Source: Herbaspirillum sp. SJZ106 (GTDB lineage Bacteria; Pseudomonadota; Gammaproteobacteria; Burkholderiales; Burkholderiaceae_D). From it: 64,000 nt of DNA. The stretch is from contig NZ_VFNI01000003.1 in assembly GCF_006715495.1 (NCBI RefSeq), positions 496,001 through 560,000 on the forward strand, written 5' to 3'. Position 1 is the stretch's first letter. The number at the start of each line of letters is the position of its first letter. Positions 7,698 to 17,759 of this stretch are shown in pieces. The position numbers and the translations under genes are program-made. Under the pieces are notes generated by a model that had not been told where the DNA came from, made no database searches, and saw only the letters and a list, made by a program, of their open reading frames with translations.

Positions 7698-9485
7698 GTG
7701 CGAAACAAGATGACCCACCGAATGAGCATCAAACAGCTTTTTATCTGGCTGGCGGCGGTGCTGTCCATCCTGATGGCGGCCGTGATCGGCCTGATCGGCG
7801 CGCTCAGGGAAGCCAACATGGAGCTCGAGCGTGCGCATGAGGCGCGCTATTACTCGTCGGCGCTGGCCAACGAGCTGCGGCGAACCACCGAGGACATGAC
7901 CAAGTTTGCGCGCGCCTACGTGACCACCGGCGATCCCAACGATGAGGAACGCTACTACATGATCATGGACATCCGCAACGGCAAGCGCGCGCGGCCCGAC
8001 AATTACGACCGCTTCAACTGGGACCTGGTCAGTGCGCGCAAGCTGCAGGCCGATCCCGGCGCCAGGCCGATGCCATTGACCGAGTTGATGAAGCAATCCG
8101 GCTTCAGCGCGCAGGAGCTGGCCAAGATGCAGGAAGCCATCCAGCAGGCGGATCAGTTGTCCAGGATCGATGTCACCGCCTTCCATGCCGTCAAGGGAGA
8201 GTTCGACGACGGCGGCGGCAAGTTCACTGTGGTGGGCGCGCCCAACCAGGCGATGGCGCAGGAACTGGTGTTCGACCAGGCCTACCGTACCCTGTTCGGC
8301 AAAGTGATGGGGCCGATCAACGATTTCCTGCGGCTGGTCGACGAGCGCACCCGGGCCAATGTATCCAAGGCGCAGCAGGAGTACGCCAACCTTGGGCAGA
8401 AGATATTCTGGCTGTTGACGGCATCGGTGCTGTTGTCGTTCGGTTGCCTGTGGTTCGCCTACTACACGATCCGCTCGCAGATCGGCGGCGAGCCGCGCGA
8501 CGCCATGGCCGTGTTGCGCCAGGTGGCGGAGGGCGATCTGACGGTGGCCGTTCCCCTGGGCAAGAAGGACAAGGTCAGCGTGCTGTACAGCACGCAGCAG
8601 ATGATCCACAAATGGACCGGTGTGATCGGCGATGTCGGCGGCACCGCCAGCTCGCTGGCATCGGCGTCGGAGCAGATTTCCTCATCTTCCCAGGCGCTCT
8701 CCCACAGCGCTTCCCAACAGGCGTCCAATGTCGAGGAAACCAGCGCCTCGGTCGAGCAGATCACTTCCACCATCGCCCAGAACGCCCACAATGCGCGCAC
8801 CACCGACGGCATTGCCAGCATGTCGGCCAGCGCCGCGACCGAAGGCGGCGAAGCGGTGCGCGAGACGGTGCTGGCCATGAAGCAGATCGCCAGCAAGATC
8901 GGCATCATCGACGACATCGCCTACCAGACCAACTTGCTGGCGCTCAATGCCGCCATCGAAGCGGCGCGCGCGGGAGAACACGGCAAGGGGTTCGCCGTGG
9001 TGGCGGCCGAAGTGCGCAAGCTGGCCGAACGGTCGCAGGCCGCGGCGCAGGAAATCATTGCCGTGGCCGAGCACAGCGTGGGCCTGGCGGAGAAGGCCGG
9101 CGGCCTGCTCAACCAGATGGTGCCGTCGATCCGCAAGACCGCCGACCTGGTCCAGGAGATCGCCGCCGCCTCGCAGGAACAATCGGCCGGGCTGGAGCAG
9201 ATCAACAACGCCGTGCACCAGATGGCGCAGACCACGCAGATGACGGCATCGGCATCCGAGCAGCTGTCGGCGACGTCGGAAGAGATGAGCGCCCAGGCGA
9301 TCCATCTGCAGGACCTGATGCGCTTTTTCCACGTGGGCGAACAGAAACGGGCGGCGCCGCATGCGGAAATCGCGGTCAACCAGAAGCCGGCCATCGGCGG
9401 GGACCTGCGCGCGCGCCGGGTATCGATGCTGGACGGCGCCGACCAGCAGCCGCCGATCGACGAATCATCATTCAAACGTTTTTGA
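7698..9485 (+). CDS. Methyl-accepting chemotaxis protein, first cluster receptor
   Basis: A 595-residue receptor. A membrane segment at about 13-35 is followed by a periplasmic region of about 200 residues of no recognised sensor family, a second membrane segment at about 235-256, a HAMP domain (begins near [13 protein letters not shown]), and a signalling domain with tip [19 protein letters not shown]. The C-terminus (SSFKRF) lacks an NWETF-type CheR/CheB tether. The GTG start at 7698 follows GAGGGG; ATGs at 7710 and 7722 are possible alternatives. The ligand is unknown. The tip resembles that of the next gene and differs from the orphan receptor at 34.7-36.3 kb. Confidence 0.93.
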   Translation: MRNKMTHRMSIKQLFIWLAAVLSILMAAVIGLIGALREANMELERAHEARYYSSALANELRRTTEDMTKFARAYVTTGDPNDEERYYMIMDIRNGKRARPDNYDRFNWDLVSARKLQADPGARPMPLTELMKQSGFSAQELAKMQEAIQQADQLSRIDVTAFHAVKGEFDDGGGKFTVVGAPNQAMAQELVFDQAYRTLFGKVMGPINDFLRLVDERTRANVSKAQQEYANLGQKIFWLLTASVLLSFGCLWFAYYTIRSQIGGEPRDAMAVLRQVAEGDLTVAVPLGKKDKVSVLYSTQQMIHKWTGVIGDVGGTASSLASASEQISSSSQALSHSASQQASNVEETSASVEQITSTIAQNAHNARTTDGIASMSASAATEGGEAVRETVLAMKQIASKIGIIDDIAYQTNLLALNAAIEAARAGEHGKGFAVVAAEVRKLAERSQAAAQEIIAVAEHSVGLAEKAGGLLNQMVPSIRKTADLVQEIAAASQEQSAGLEQINNAVHQMAQTTQMTASASEQLSATSEEMSAQAIHLQDLMRFFHVGEQKRAAPHAEIAVNQKPAIGGDLRARRVSMLDGADQQPPIDESSFKRF

Positions 9486-9533
9486 CATTGCGTGCAACGT
9501 CGCACCGTCGTTGCACCCGATAAGGGCTACATC

Positions 9534-11111
9534 ATGAAACTTGCCAACAAACTTGCTCTGTTTTTCACCGCGGCGGCTTTGGTTACGCTGGCAGCCGGCA
9601 TCCAGGGGGCCTACAACTTGTACAAGGTGAACAGCCTGCTGCAGGAGATCTATGTCTCCAACCTCAAGACGATCGTGAATCTAGACGGAGTCCGGAAAGG
9701 GACGCAGGACATTTACCTCAGCATGCTCATGGCGCAGAAGGCCGACAGCCCGGCCGAGGGGACGCGCATCGCCAATGAGCTGGAGTCGGCCGTGGCCGAA
9801 ATGAACAAGTATTTCGACGATTACAAGGGAACCACGGTGCTTTCGTCGCTGGAGGGCGAGTTGCAACGGAAAATCGAGCCGGTGCTGCAAGAGTATGTGC
9901 GGACGGCCAGGGAGGCCAGCAAACAGATGCAGGAGGAACAGGCCGCCGCGGGAGCCGCCAATGCGTATGTGCAACTGCAGCGTGCGCGTTACGAGTTGGG
10001 ATTGCTGATCCAGGAAAACGTGCGGCAGGCGGAAGGCAATAAGGCGCGCGCCGAAGAACTGGAGCGCAGCAACATGACCAGCGCGATCGGGAGTACCGTG
10101 CTGGCGGCGCTCATCGCGCTGCTCCTGGGCCTGTATACGCGCTACCTGTTTGCGCGCCAGATCGGCGGCGACCCGCGCGAGGCGATGGAGTCGCTCAGGC
10201 GCGCGGCTGCCGGCGACCTGACTACCCGTTTCAATGTTTCCCGCCTGGGTGGCGGCAGCATGCTCGACAGCGCGCAACAGATGGTGGACCGGCTCAACGG
10301 CGTGCTGCATGACGTCAGCCAGGCCATTTCCATGTTGGCCAGCGCCTCCGGCCAGCTGGCCGCCGCGGCCCAGCAGTTGAGCGACAACTCCTTGCGGCAG
10401 GCGAGCAACGCCGAAGAGACGGGATCCGTGGTGGAGGAAATCACCGCCACCGTCGGCCACAATACCGACAACGCCAACAAGACCAACGAGATCGCCGGGG
10501 AATCCGCGCGCACGGCAAAGGAAAGCGCGCAAGTGGTGCGCGACACCATCGATGCCATGCGGGCCATTGCGGGACAGATCGGCGTCATTGACGACATTGC
10601 CTACCAGACCAACCTGCTGGCGCTCAACGCCTCCATCGAAGCCGCGCGCGCCGGCGAGCATGGCCGGGGGTTCGGCGTGGTGGCGGGCGAGGTGCGCAAG
10701 CTGGCCGAACGCTCGCAAGCGGCGGCGCAGGAGATCGTCGGGGTCGCCAGGCGCAGCATGGAACTGGCCGAACGCGCCGGCGGCCTGCTCGACAACATGT
10801 TGCCGGCGATCCAGCGCACGGCCGATCTGGTCGACGACATTTCGTTCTCGGCGCGCGAACAGAATTCGGGCCTGGTGCAGATCAACGTGGCCATCGGGCA
10901 GATTTCCCAGGCTGCCCAGCTCAATGCGGCCGCCTCGGAAGAGCTGTCGGCGACATCGGAAGAGATGAGCGCCCAGGCGCAGAACCTGCGCGAACTGATG
11001 CGCTATTTTTCGCTGGGCGCGCGCCACGGCGCCGGCCATGCCGATGGCGCCCAGGCGTCCGGCAAGCCGCGTCTCGATTCCTCCCGCGCGCCGGCGCTGG
11101 AGGCCACATGA
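9534..11111 (+). CDS. Methyl-accepting chemotaxis protein, second cluster receptor
   Basis: A 525-residue receptor with a membrane segment at 8-25, a helical periplasmic domain of about 155 residues compatible with a four-helix-bundle sensor, a second membrane segment at about 183-206, HAMP ([15 protein letters not shown]) and a signalling domain with tip [19 protein letters not shown]. No C-terminal CheR-binding pentapeptide is present (ends ALEAT). The ATG at 9534 gives a typical charged-then-hydrophobic start ([13 protein letters not shown]). It is probably a tandem-duplicate partner of the preceding receptor, with a diverged sensor region. Confidence 0.93.
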   Translation: MKLANKLALFFTAAALVTLAAGIQGAYNLYKVNSLLQEIYVSNLKTIVNLDGVRKGTQDIYLSMLMAQKADSPAEGTRIANELESAVAEMNKYFDDYKGTTVLSSLEGELQRKIEPVLQEYVRTAREASKQMQEEQAAAGAANAYVQLQRARYELGLLIQENVRQAEGNKARAEELERSNMTSAIGSTVLAALIALLLGLYTRYLFARQIGGDPREAMESLRRAAAGDLTTRFNVSRLGGGSMLDSAQQMVDRLNGVLHDVSQAISMLASASGQLAAAAQQLSDNSLRQASNAEETGSVVEEITATVGHNTDNANKTNEIAGESARTAKESAQVVRDTIDAMRAIAGQIGVIDDIAYQTNLLALNASIEAARAGEHGRGFGVVAGEVRKLAERSQAAAQEIVGVARRSMELAERAGGLLDNMLPAIQRTADLVDDISFSAREQNSGLVQINVAIGQISQAAQLNAAASEELSATSEEMSAQAQNLRELMRYFSLGARHGAGHADGAQASGKPRLDSSRAPALEAT

Positions 11112-11138
11112 GTACCCGACTGGCAAGAGGAGATGAGC

Positions 11139-11729
11139 ATGCCTAGCGTGTCGTTGAATGGCGCACCGGTCAAGAAAAGACATCCGGAAGAGGTGGTGGA
11201 GAGCCGCCAGTACCTGACGTTCCTGGTCGGCGCCGAAAGCTTCGCGATGCCCATCGGCAGCATTCGCGAAATCATCGAGTTCGGCGGCCTGACCGAAGTG
11301 CCGCTGATGCCGAGCTTCCTGCGCGGGGTGATCAATCTGCGCGGCTCGGTAGTGCCGGTGGTCGACCTGTCGGTGCGTTTCGGCCGCGCCCCGACCGAGA
11401 TTGCCAAGCGCACCTGCATCATCATCATGGAGCTGGTGCAGGATGAGCAACAGCTGCTGCTGGGCGTGATGGTCGACGCGGTCAGCGCGGTGCTGAGCGT
11501 GCAGGAAGACCGCATCGAGATGCGGCCGTCTTTCGGCGCCGGCGTGCGGGCCGACTTCATCGAAGGCATGATCAACATCAACGAGCGTTTCCTGGTGGTG
11601 CTGGACGTGCAGAAGGTGCTTTCCGTGGATGAATTGTCCAGCCTGCTGGGCATGAGTTCAGACGACGTACTTGCAGGGGAAGAGCGTGACGAACGGGCCG
11701 GGCGGCAGCCAGAAATCCGGGAAGGCTGA
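11139..11729 (+). CDS. cheW: Chemotaxis coupling protein CheW
   Basis: A 196-residue CheW that links receptors to CheA. Core motifs are YLTFLVGAESFAMPI, VPLMPSFLRGVINLRGSV, VPVVDLSVRFG and the C-terminal INERFLVVLDVQKVL. About 25 N-terminal and 30 C-terminal residues extend beyond the core domain. AGAGGAG (11126-11132) is 6 bases before the ATG at 11139, which is preferred over the ATG at 11133. The gene sits 4 bases before cheR. Confidence 0.95.
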   Translation: MPSVSLNGAPVKKRHPEEVVESRQYLTFLVGAESFAMPIGSIREIIEFGGLTEVPLMPSFLRGVINLRGSVVPVVDLSVRFGRAPTEIAKRTCIIIMELVQDEQQLLLGVMVDAVSAVLSVQEDRIEMRPSFGAGVRADFIEGMININERFLVVLDVQKVLSVDELSSLLGMSSDDVLAGEERDERAGRQPEIREG

Positions 11730-11733
11730 CGCC

Positions 11734-12561
11734 ATGGACAGCGCCTTGGCGATGGCTCCGGAGGTCAGCGATTGCGACATGCTGCTGTTCCAGCAACTGT
11801 TCAAGCAGCATATCGGCCTGAACCTGCCCATCACGAAGAAGGCGTTGCTGCAAAGCCGCTTGAGCGGACGCATGCATGAACTGGGGCTAGCGCAGTTGAG
11901 CGATTACCATGCGCTCATTTCCGGCGCGCAGGGGAGCGAAGAGCGCCAGCGGGCGATCGACCTGATCACCACCAATGAAACCTATTTCTTCCGCGAACAG
12001 AGCCATTTCGATTTCCTCAGCGCCGAACTGCTCCCGGCCTGGTCCGGCATGAAAATGCTGCGCGCCTGGAGCGCGGCCAGCTCGACCGGCGAGGAAGCCT
12101 ATACGCTGGCCATGCTGCTGGACCACCATCGTCCCGGCGGGTCGTGGTCGGTATTCGCTTCCGACATCAGCATGCGCGTGCTCGGTTTCGCGCGTCGGGC
12201 GCTGTACCCGATGGCGCGCGGCCAGAACATTCCGAAGGCTTATCTCAAACGTTATTGCCTGCGCGGGACCGGCGAATACGAGGGGCATTTCCTGGTGGAT
12301 GGAGAGCTGCGCCGCAAGGTGGAGTTCGCCCAGCGCAACCTGATGGACCTGGATGCCTTCGACGACGGCAGCTTCGACCTGATTTTCCTGCGCAACGTGA
12401 TCATTTATTTCGACTTCCCCACCAAGACCAAGGTGCTCAATGACGTGATCAGGCGCTTGCGGCCCGGCGGTTACCTGGTGGTCGGGCACTCCGAATCGCT
12501 GCATGGGATGCTGCTGGGGCTGGAGATGCATTCGCCGTCCATTTACAGGAAGCCGCAATGA
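11734..12561 (+). CDS. cheR: Chemoreceptor glutamate methyltransferase CheR
   Basis: A 275-residue SAM-dependent methyltransferase that methylates receptor glutamates for adaptation. An N-terminal helical domain contains [14 protein letters not shown]; the SAM-binding part has [26 protein letters not shown] and [10 protein letters not shown]; the end is [10 protein letters not shown]. All are normal for CheR. The ATG at 11734 is preferred because GGGAAGG lies 8 bases upstream. The cluster receptors lack a tethering pentapeptide, so methylation probably occurs without C-terminal docking. Confidence 0.95.
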   Translation: MDSALAMAPEVSDCDMLLFQQLFKQHIGLNLPITKKALLQSRLSGRMHELGLAQLSDYHALISGAQGSEERQRAIDLITTNETYFFREQSHFDFLSAELLPAWSGMKMLRAWSAASSTGEEAYTLAMLLDHHRPGGSWSVFASDISMRVLGFARRALYPMARGQNIPKAYLKRYCLRGTGEYEGHFLVDGELRRKVEFAQRNLMDLDAFDDGSFDLIFLRNVIIYFDFPTKTKVLNDVIRRLRPGGYLVVGHSESLHGMLLGLEMHSPSIYRKPQ

Positions 12562-12619
12562 CCCCCCGCAGCACCGCCATTGCTGCGGCGCACGGCGGCG
12601 GGCGGCAAGGGAGACGGCT

Positions 12620-13780
12620 ATGATCAGGGTCATGGTGGTGGATGACTCGTCGGTGGTGCGCCAGCTGATGCAGGAATTGCTCAGCGCCACCAGCGACATC
12701 CAGGTCGTGGCCACGGCATCCGACCCCATCTTTGCCATGCGCAAGATGCGGCAGGATTGGCCGGATGTGATCGTGCTCGATATCGAGATGCCGCGCATGG
12801 ACGGTATCACCTTCCTGAAGCAGATCATGGCGCTGCGCCCGACGCCGGTGATCATCTGTTCGGCGCGCACCGACAGCAGCGCCGAGATCACCATGGAGGC
12901 GCTGGCCGCCGGCGCGGTCAGCATCATTTCCAAGCCGGCGCTGGGCGTGCGCAATTTTTTGCACGACGCTTTCGACGACCTGGCCAATGCCATCCGCGCC
13001 GCGGCCCAGGCGCATCTGGGGCATCCCGCCGCGCAACCTGCCCAGCCTGCGCCGGCAACGGCGGCGGCCGTGGAAATCCGCAGGCCCAAGACGCCGCCTC
13101 GGGAAATGTTGCATGGCAAGGACTGGGACGGCGATCTGCAGAAATACAGCGCCGACGTGGTGCTCGATGCCCCGAGAGGGGGCGATGCGGCGTGTCCGGA
13201 GACGGCCAGGATCGTCGCCATCGGCGCCTCGACCGGCGGACCGCAAGCGCTGGAGCTGGTGCTGGGCGGGCTGTCGCAACACTGTCCGGGAGTGGTGGTG
13301 GTGCAGCACATGCCGGAGCGGTTCACGCATAGTTTTGCCGAGCGTCTGCACAAGATTTCGCAAGTCGATGTCAAGGAGGCCGTGCACCTGGATATGGTGA
13401 TGCCGGGCCGCGTCCTGATCGCGCCGGGCGGCATGCATCTGGTAGTAAAGCGGGATGGCGTGCAGTACTATGTAGAAGTCATCAACGGCCCTCTCGTGAG
13501 CCGGCACAAGCCCTCGGTGGATGTGCTGTTCCGCTCGATGGCGAAGGCTGCCGGCAGCAACGGGGTCGGCATCATCATGACCGGCATGGGCGACGACGGC
13601 GCCCGCGGCATGAAGGAAATGGCCGATCGCGGCGCGAATACCTACGCCCAGGACGAACGCAGCAGCGTCGTCTTCGGCATGCCAAAAGAAGCAATACAGC
13701 TGGGTGGCGTCCACGATGTCATCTCCCTCGAAAACATCTCTGCCGTGATTGAACAATATGGCCTCCGAGAACTTAAGTGA
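12620..13780 (+). CDS. cheB: Chemotaxis response regulator and protein-glutamate methylesterase CheB
   Basis: A 386-residue CheB with a receiver domain (phosphoacceptor Asp54 in [13 protein letters not shown]), a longer than usual Ala/Pro-rich linker (about 125-185), and a methylesterase domain. The catalytic triad is visible as Ser204 in GASTGG, His230 in QHMPERF and Asp326 in TGMGDDG. It removes receptor methyl groups and deamidates glutamines once phosphorylated by CheA. The 3' end overlaps the next gene by 23 bases, indicating translational coupling of CheB and the EAL protein. Confidence 0.95.
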   Translation: MIRVMVVDDSSVVRQLMQELLSATSDIQVVATASDPIFAMRKMRQDWPDVIVLDIEMPRMDGITFLKQIMALRPTPVIICSARTDSSAEITMEALAAGAVSIISKPALGVRNFLHDAFDDLANAIRAAAQAHLGHPAAQPAQPAPATAAAVEIRRPKTPPREMLHGKDWDGDLQKYSADVVLDAPRGGDAACPETARIVAIGASTGGPQALELVLGGLSQHCPGVVVVQHMPERFTHSFAERLHKISQVDVKEAVHLDMVMPGRVLIAPGGMHLVVKRDGVQYYVEVINGPLVSRHKPSVDVLFRSMAKAAGSNGVGIIMTGMGDDGARGMKEMADRGANTYAQDERSSVVFGMPKEAIQLGGVHDVISLENISAVIEQYGLRELK

Positions 13781-15035
13781 CCTGATCGAGTCGGCGCTGG
13801 TGGTCGACGACAGCGCGCTGCAGCGCCAGCATACCGTCGGCCTGCTGCAGGAACTGGGAATAGACATGATCTACGAGGCCGGCAACGGCAACGAGGCGCT
13901 GGACTTGCTGGCCTTGTTGAAGCTGCCGCCGGGGGTGGCCGTGATCGACCTTGAGATGCCGGGCATGGATGGCATCGAACTGATCCAGCAACTGCAGCAG
14001 AAGGGCGTGAACATGCCGCTCATCGTCGCCTCCAGCCGCGAGGCTGCGTTGCTGCAGTCGGTGGAGACCATGATCCAGGCGCTTGGCATGCATGTCCTCG
14101 GCGCGCTGCAAAAGCCGCTGAGCAACGAGAAGCTGGCGGCCGCGCTGCACACCTTCACGCCGTTGCACAGCAATGCGCGGCAGCATGCCGACCCCGGCCC
14201 GTCGATGTGCGAGGCCGACCTGGCGGCGGCCATCGCCAATGGCCAGATCGTTCCCTACTACCAGCCCAAGGTCGACGTGCAGACCGGGATCCTGAAAGGC
14301 GTCGAAGCGCTGGCGCGCTGGATCCATCCCGAGCGCGGCATGATCCCGCCGGACCGTTTCATCCCGCTGGCTGAAAACTGCGGCCTGATCCATGACCTCA
14401 CCATCAGCATGATGGACCAGGCCACCGCGCAGGCGGCGGTCTGGCACAGCCGCGGGCTGGCGATCAAGGTGGCGGTGAACCTGTCGCCGCTGTCGCTGGA
14501 GCAGCCCGATTTCATGCAGCGGATCATGGGGCTGGTGGAGCGCCATGCGCTGCCGGCCGACCGCGTGGTGCTGGAAATTACCGAAGGTTCGGTGGTGGCG
14601 CACAAGGGCAATTCGCTGGGCATGCTGGCGCGCTTGCGGCTCAAAGGTTTTGGCCTGTCGATCGACGATTACGGCACCGGCTTTTCTTCGATGCAGCAGT
14701 TGGCGCGCATCCCGTTTACCGAGTTGAAGATCGACCGTTCCTTCGTGCATGGCGCGCATGAACGCAAGAACCTGCGCGTGATCTTGCAGTCCGCATTGGA
14801 CATGGCGCGGCGCCTGGAGCTGGTGACGGTGGCCGAAGGCATCGAGAACATGGAGGACTGGCGCCTGCTGCAGGACTTCGGCTGCAATATCGGGCAAGGC
14901 TATCTGATCGCCAAGCCCATACAGGCCAATGAGCTGCCCTTGTGGCTCAAGGGGCACCATCGCCGCCTGCCGGAATTGCGACCCTTGCCGCGCGAGGGCG
15001 AAGCGCCCGGCAACGCGCAGGACGGCGCTGCCTGA
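13758..15035 (+). CDS. Response regulator with EAL-type c-di-GMP phosphodiesterase domain
   Basis: A 425-residue two-domain protein. Residues 1-125 are a receiver (phosphoacceptor Asp64 in [13 protein letters not shown], Lys in ALQKPLS). Residues about 145-400 are an EAL domain with the signature Glu183 in GVEALARW, then [32 protein letters not shown] and GQGY. These are the residues needed for metal and c-di-GMP binding, so it should be an active phosphodiesterase. The VieA-like layout lacks a DNA-binding domain. It overlaps cheB by 23 bases, tying c-di-GMP turnover to the chemosensory pathway. The ATG at 13758 is preferred; a TTG lies 9 bases upstream. Confidence 0.92.
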   Translation: MASENLSDLIESALVVDDSALQRQHTVGLLQELGIDMIYEAGNGNEALDLLALLKLPPGVAVIDLEMPGMDGIELIQQLQQKGVNMPLIVASSREAALLQSVETMIQALGMHVLGALQKPLSNEKLAAALHTFTPLHSNARQHADPGPSMCEADLAAAIANGQIVPYYQPKVDVQTGILKGVEALARWIHPERGMIPPDRFIPLAENCGLIHDLTISMMDQATAQAAVWHSRGLAIKVAVNLSPLSLEQPDFMQRIMGLVERHALPADRVVLEITEGSVVAHKGNSLGMLARLRLKGFGLSIDDYGTGFSSMQQLARIPFTELKIDRSFVHGAHERKNLRVILQSALDMARRLELVTVAEGIENMEDWRLLQDFGCNIGQGYLIAKPIQANELPLWLKGHHRRLPELRPLPREGEAPGNAQDGAA

Positions 15036-15056
15036 CGGGCGCGCTTTTGCGCAGCC

Positions 15057-15542
15057 TCAGAGCTTGCTGACGGGTTGGTTGGCGATGCCGGCAAGGCAGG
15101 CCTGGGCCGCGCCCACGCCGGGGATCGCGATGGCGGGATCGATTTCCAGCAGCGGCGCCAGAACGAAGGCGCGTTGCGCCATGCGCGGATGCGGCACGGT
15201 CAATTCGTCGCCGCCGATGATGCGGTCGCCATACAACAACACATCCAGATCGAGCGTGCGCGGCGCGTTGCGGTAGGGGCGCTCGCGGCCGTGTTCCAGC
15301 TCGATCTTCTGCAGCGCGTGCAGCAGCTCGAGCGGGGCCAGCGAGGTGGCAAGCTGCGCGACGGCGTTGATGTAGTCGTCGCCGCCGGCGTCGACCGGCG
15401 CCGTGCGATAGAGCGACGACGTGCGCAGCAACTGCGATTGCGGCAAGGCGGCCAGCCGCCTGATCGCCTCTTCGACCGTGCCGCGGGCATCGCCGAGATT
15501 GCCGCCGATGCCGATGTAGGCGATGGCTTGCTGCGCTTGCAT
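15057..15542 (-). CDS. folK: 6-hydroxymethyl-7,8-dihydropterin pyrophosphokinase
   Basis: FolK (161 residues) transfers pyrophosphate from ATP to 6-hydroxymethyl-dihydropterin in folate synthesis. Typical motifs are IGIGGNLGDA at the start, YRTAPVD, the catalytic segment RTLDLDVLLYGD and PHPRMAQRAFVL. The ATG at 15542 gives the family N-terminus; longer in-frame sequence upstream lies inside pcnB in another frame and is Arg/Pro-rich. It follows pcnB by 7 bases and ends the minus-strand operon, tail to tail with the che operon. Confidence 0.95.
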   Translation of the reverse strand: MQAQQAIAYIGIGGNLGDARGTVEEAIRRLAALPQSQLLRTSSLYRTAPVDAGGDDYINAVAQLATSLAPLELLHALQKIELEHGRERPYRNAPRTLDLDVLLYGDRIIGGDELTVPHPRMAQRAFVLAPLLEIDPAIAIPGVGAAQACLAGIANQPVSKL

Positions 15543-15549
15543 TGATGCG

Positions 15550-17082
15550 TCAGTCGTTGTCGCCGGCGGGCGCGGCGTCGGCGCCGCCCGATGCGCCGCT
15601 GCGACTGCGGCTGCGACGACGGCGCCTGGGGGCCTGGGCGCTGCCGGCATCGGCGCTTTCCGGTGCGGCGGGGGCCGTCTTTTCAGGCGCCGGCGCCGCT
15701 TCCGCCGCGGTATCGTTGTCCGCTTCTCCTTGCGCGGCATCCTTTGAGCGGCTGCGGCCGCCGCGGCGCTTGCGTTTCTTGGGCGCGGGGCCGGAAGCGG
15801 TATCGGCTGGCTTGCGGGCGATCAGTTCTTCGCGCTCGGCGCCGCTGCCGCCGATGAAGGCGCTCCACCATTCGCCCAGCTCGGCGTCGAGCTCGCCCGA
15901 TGCGCAACGCAGCATCAGGAAGTCGTAGCCGGCGCGCAGGCGCAGGTGCTCCAGCAGCTTGTAGGGCGCCTTGCCGACGCGGCGTTCGAAGCGCGGCTGC
16001 ATGGCCCAGATGTCGCGCATGTCGGAGGCGATCTTGCGCTGCAGGGCCAGCTTTTCGGTCTGGGCATCGAGCACGTCGTCGGCGGCCAGGTGCAGCGCGG
16101 GGATCGGATATTCGCCGGCGGCCTGGTAGGCGCGCCATTTCTCCAGCACCTGGTGCCACAGCAGCGAGGCGAACAGGAAACCGGGCGACACCGGCTTGCC
16201 TTCTTTGACGCGGGCGTCGGTATTGGCCAGCGCCAGCGTCACGAACTTCTCTCCCAGCGGTTGTTCCAGCACCACGTCCAGCAGCGGCAACAACCCGTGG
16301 TGCAGGCCTTCCTTGCGCAGCTGCTGCAGGCAGGCCAGGGCGTGTCCGCTCATGAGCAGCTTGAGCATCTCGTCGAACACGCGCGCGGCCGGCACGTTGT
16401 CGATCAGCGGCGCCATCACGCGGATGGGTGCGCTGCTGGCGGGGGCGATGGTGAACTTGAGCTTGGCGGCGAAGCGCACCACGCGCAGCATGCGCACCGG
16501 GTCTTCGCGGTAGCGCGCTTCGGGCTCGCCGATGATGCGCAGCTTCCTGGCGCGGATGTCGGCGATGCCGCCGTGGTAATCCAGCACCGTCTGCGTGGCC
16601 GGATCGTAGTACATGGCGTTGATGGTGAAGTCGCGCCGCACCGCGTCCTCATGCTGTTCGCCGAAGGTGTTGTCGCGCAGCACGCGGCCGTGTTCGTCCT
16701 TGGGCGAGTTGTCGGCCGAGGCGCCGCGGAAGGTGGTGACTTCGATCAGTTCCTGGCCGAACATCACGTGCACGATCTGGAAGCGGCGGCCGATGATGAA
16801 GGCGCGGCGGAACAATTGCTTGACCTGTTCCGGAGTGGCGTTGGTGGCGACGTCGAAATCCTTGGGCTTGACCGACAGCAGCAGGTCACGCACCGCGCCG
16901 CCGACGATGAAAGCCTTGAAGCCGGCTTCCTGCAGCGTCTGGGTCACGCGCACCGCGTTGGGCGACACCAGCGAAGGATCGATGCCGTGCTGTTTGGGGC
17001 CGAGCACGTCCGGTTCGGTGGCGTCGGAGGCGGCGCCTTTCTTGCCCTTGCCCAGGATCGAGCGAATCAGTTTCTTGATCAT
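15550..17082 (-). CDS. pcnB: Poly(A) polymerase I
   Basis: A 510-residue nucleotidyltransferase of the PcnB/CCA-adding superfamily that adds 3' poly(A) tails to RNA and promotes decay. The catalytic head has FIVGGAVRDLLL, the metal-binding pair in PKDFDVATNATP, RRDFTINAMYYD and EDPVRMLRVVRFAAKL. The N-terminus (about 45 residues) is lysine-rich. The last 80 or so residues are low-complexity, alternating Ala/Pro/Glu stretches with Arg/Lys/Ser-rich blocks such as KKRKRRGGRSRSK and [11 protein letters not shown], probably a disordered RNA-binding tail. The start overlaps the upstream HAD gene by 4 bases (ATGA). Confidence 0.95.
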   Translation of the reverse strand: MIKKLIRSILGKGKKGAASDATEPDVLGPKQHGIDPSLVSPNAVRVTQTLQEAGFKAFIVGGAVRDLLLSVKPKDFDVATNATPEQVKQLFRRAFIIGRRFQIVHVMFGQELIEVTTFRGASADNSPKDEHGRVLRDNTFGEQHEDAVRRDFTINAMYYDPATQTVLDYHGGIADIRARKLRIIGEPEARYREDPVRMLRVVRFAAKLKFTIAPASSAPIRVMAPLIDNVPAARVFDEMLKLLMSGHALACLQQLRKEGLHHGLLPLLDVVLEQPLGEKFVTLALANTDARVKEGKPVSPGFLFASLLWHQVLEKWRAYQAAGEYPIPALHLAADDVLDAQTEKLALQRKIASDMRDIWAMQPRFERRVGKAPYKLLEHLRLRAGYDFLMLRCASGELDAELGEWWSAFIGGSGAEREELIARKPADTASGPAPKKRKRRGGRSRSKDAAQGEADNDTAAEAAPAPEKTAPAAPESADAGSAQAPRRRRRSRSRSGASGGADAAPAGDND

Positions 17083-17759
17083 TGCGCGTGGCCGTCGAAG
17101 AGATTGATCACCGGCCAGCCGCGCGCCTGGGCATGCGCCAGCAGCTTGGCGTTGGGGTTGGTGGCCACCGGATCGGTCACGCGTTCGAGCAGCGGGATGT
17201 CGTTTTGCGAGTCGCTGTAGAAGTAGCTGCGCTCGAACTTGGCCAGCGTGTGTCCGAGCCGGTCCAGCCAGGCTTCGGTGTGGACGATCTTGCCGGGACC
17301 GTAGGTCGGCGTGCCGCGCAGCTTGCCGGTGATGTTGCCGAGTTCGTCCAGCTCCGGCAGGGCGGCGATCAGGTGTTGCACGCCGAAGTGCGAGGCGATG
17401 GGCTCGGTCACGAAGTGGTTGGTGGCGGTGACGATGGCGACCAGGTCGCCGGCGTCCAGGTGTTTCTTCACCAGCGCCAGCGCCTGCGGCAGGATCGCCG
17501 GCTGGATCACTTCAGCCATGAACTGGCGATGCATCTCGTCCAGTTGCGCGCGCGGGAACCTGGCGAGGATGCCGAAGGCGAACTCCAGGTACTTGACCGG
17601 GTCCAGCGTGCCCGCCTGGTATTGGGCGAACCATTGGTCGTTGGCCTGCCTGAAGCTGGCGGCATCGACGGCGCCGGTGCGGGCCAGGAACTCGCCCCAC
17701 TCGTGGTCGGAGTCGAGCGGAAGCAGCGTGTGGTCGAGGTCGAATAAGGCAAGGTTCAT
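17079..17759 (-). CDS. HAD-superfamily hydrolase, subfamily IB (SerB-like)
   Basis: A 226-residue HAD phosphatase. Motif I is FDLDHTLLPLDSD (nucleophile Asp7, general acid Asp9), motif II is IVTATN and motif III/IV is FYSDSQNDIPLL. The alpha-helical cap between motifs I and II fits the IB subfamily (phosphoserine phosphatase-like). The substrate is unknown. It lies between hda and pcnB with 4-base overlaps on both sides, so the three genes are translationally coupled. Confidence 0.9.
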   Translation of the reverse strand: MNLALFDLDHTLLPLDSDHEWGEFLARTGAVDAASFRQANDQWFAQYQAGTLDPVKYLEFAFGILARFPRAQLDEMHRQFMAEVIQPAILPQALALVKKHLDAGDLVAIVTATNHFVTEPIASHFGVQHLIAALPELDELGNITGKLRGTPTYGPGKIVHTEAWLDRLGHTLAKFERSYFYSDSQNDIPLLERVTDPVATNPNAKLLAHAQARGWPVINLFDGHAQ

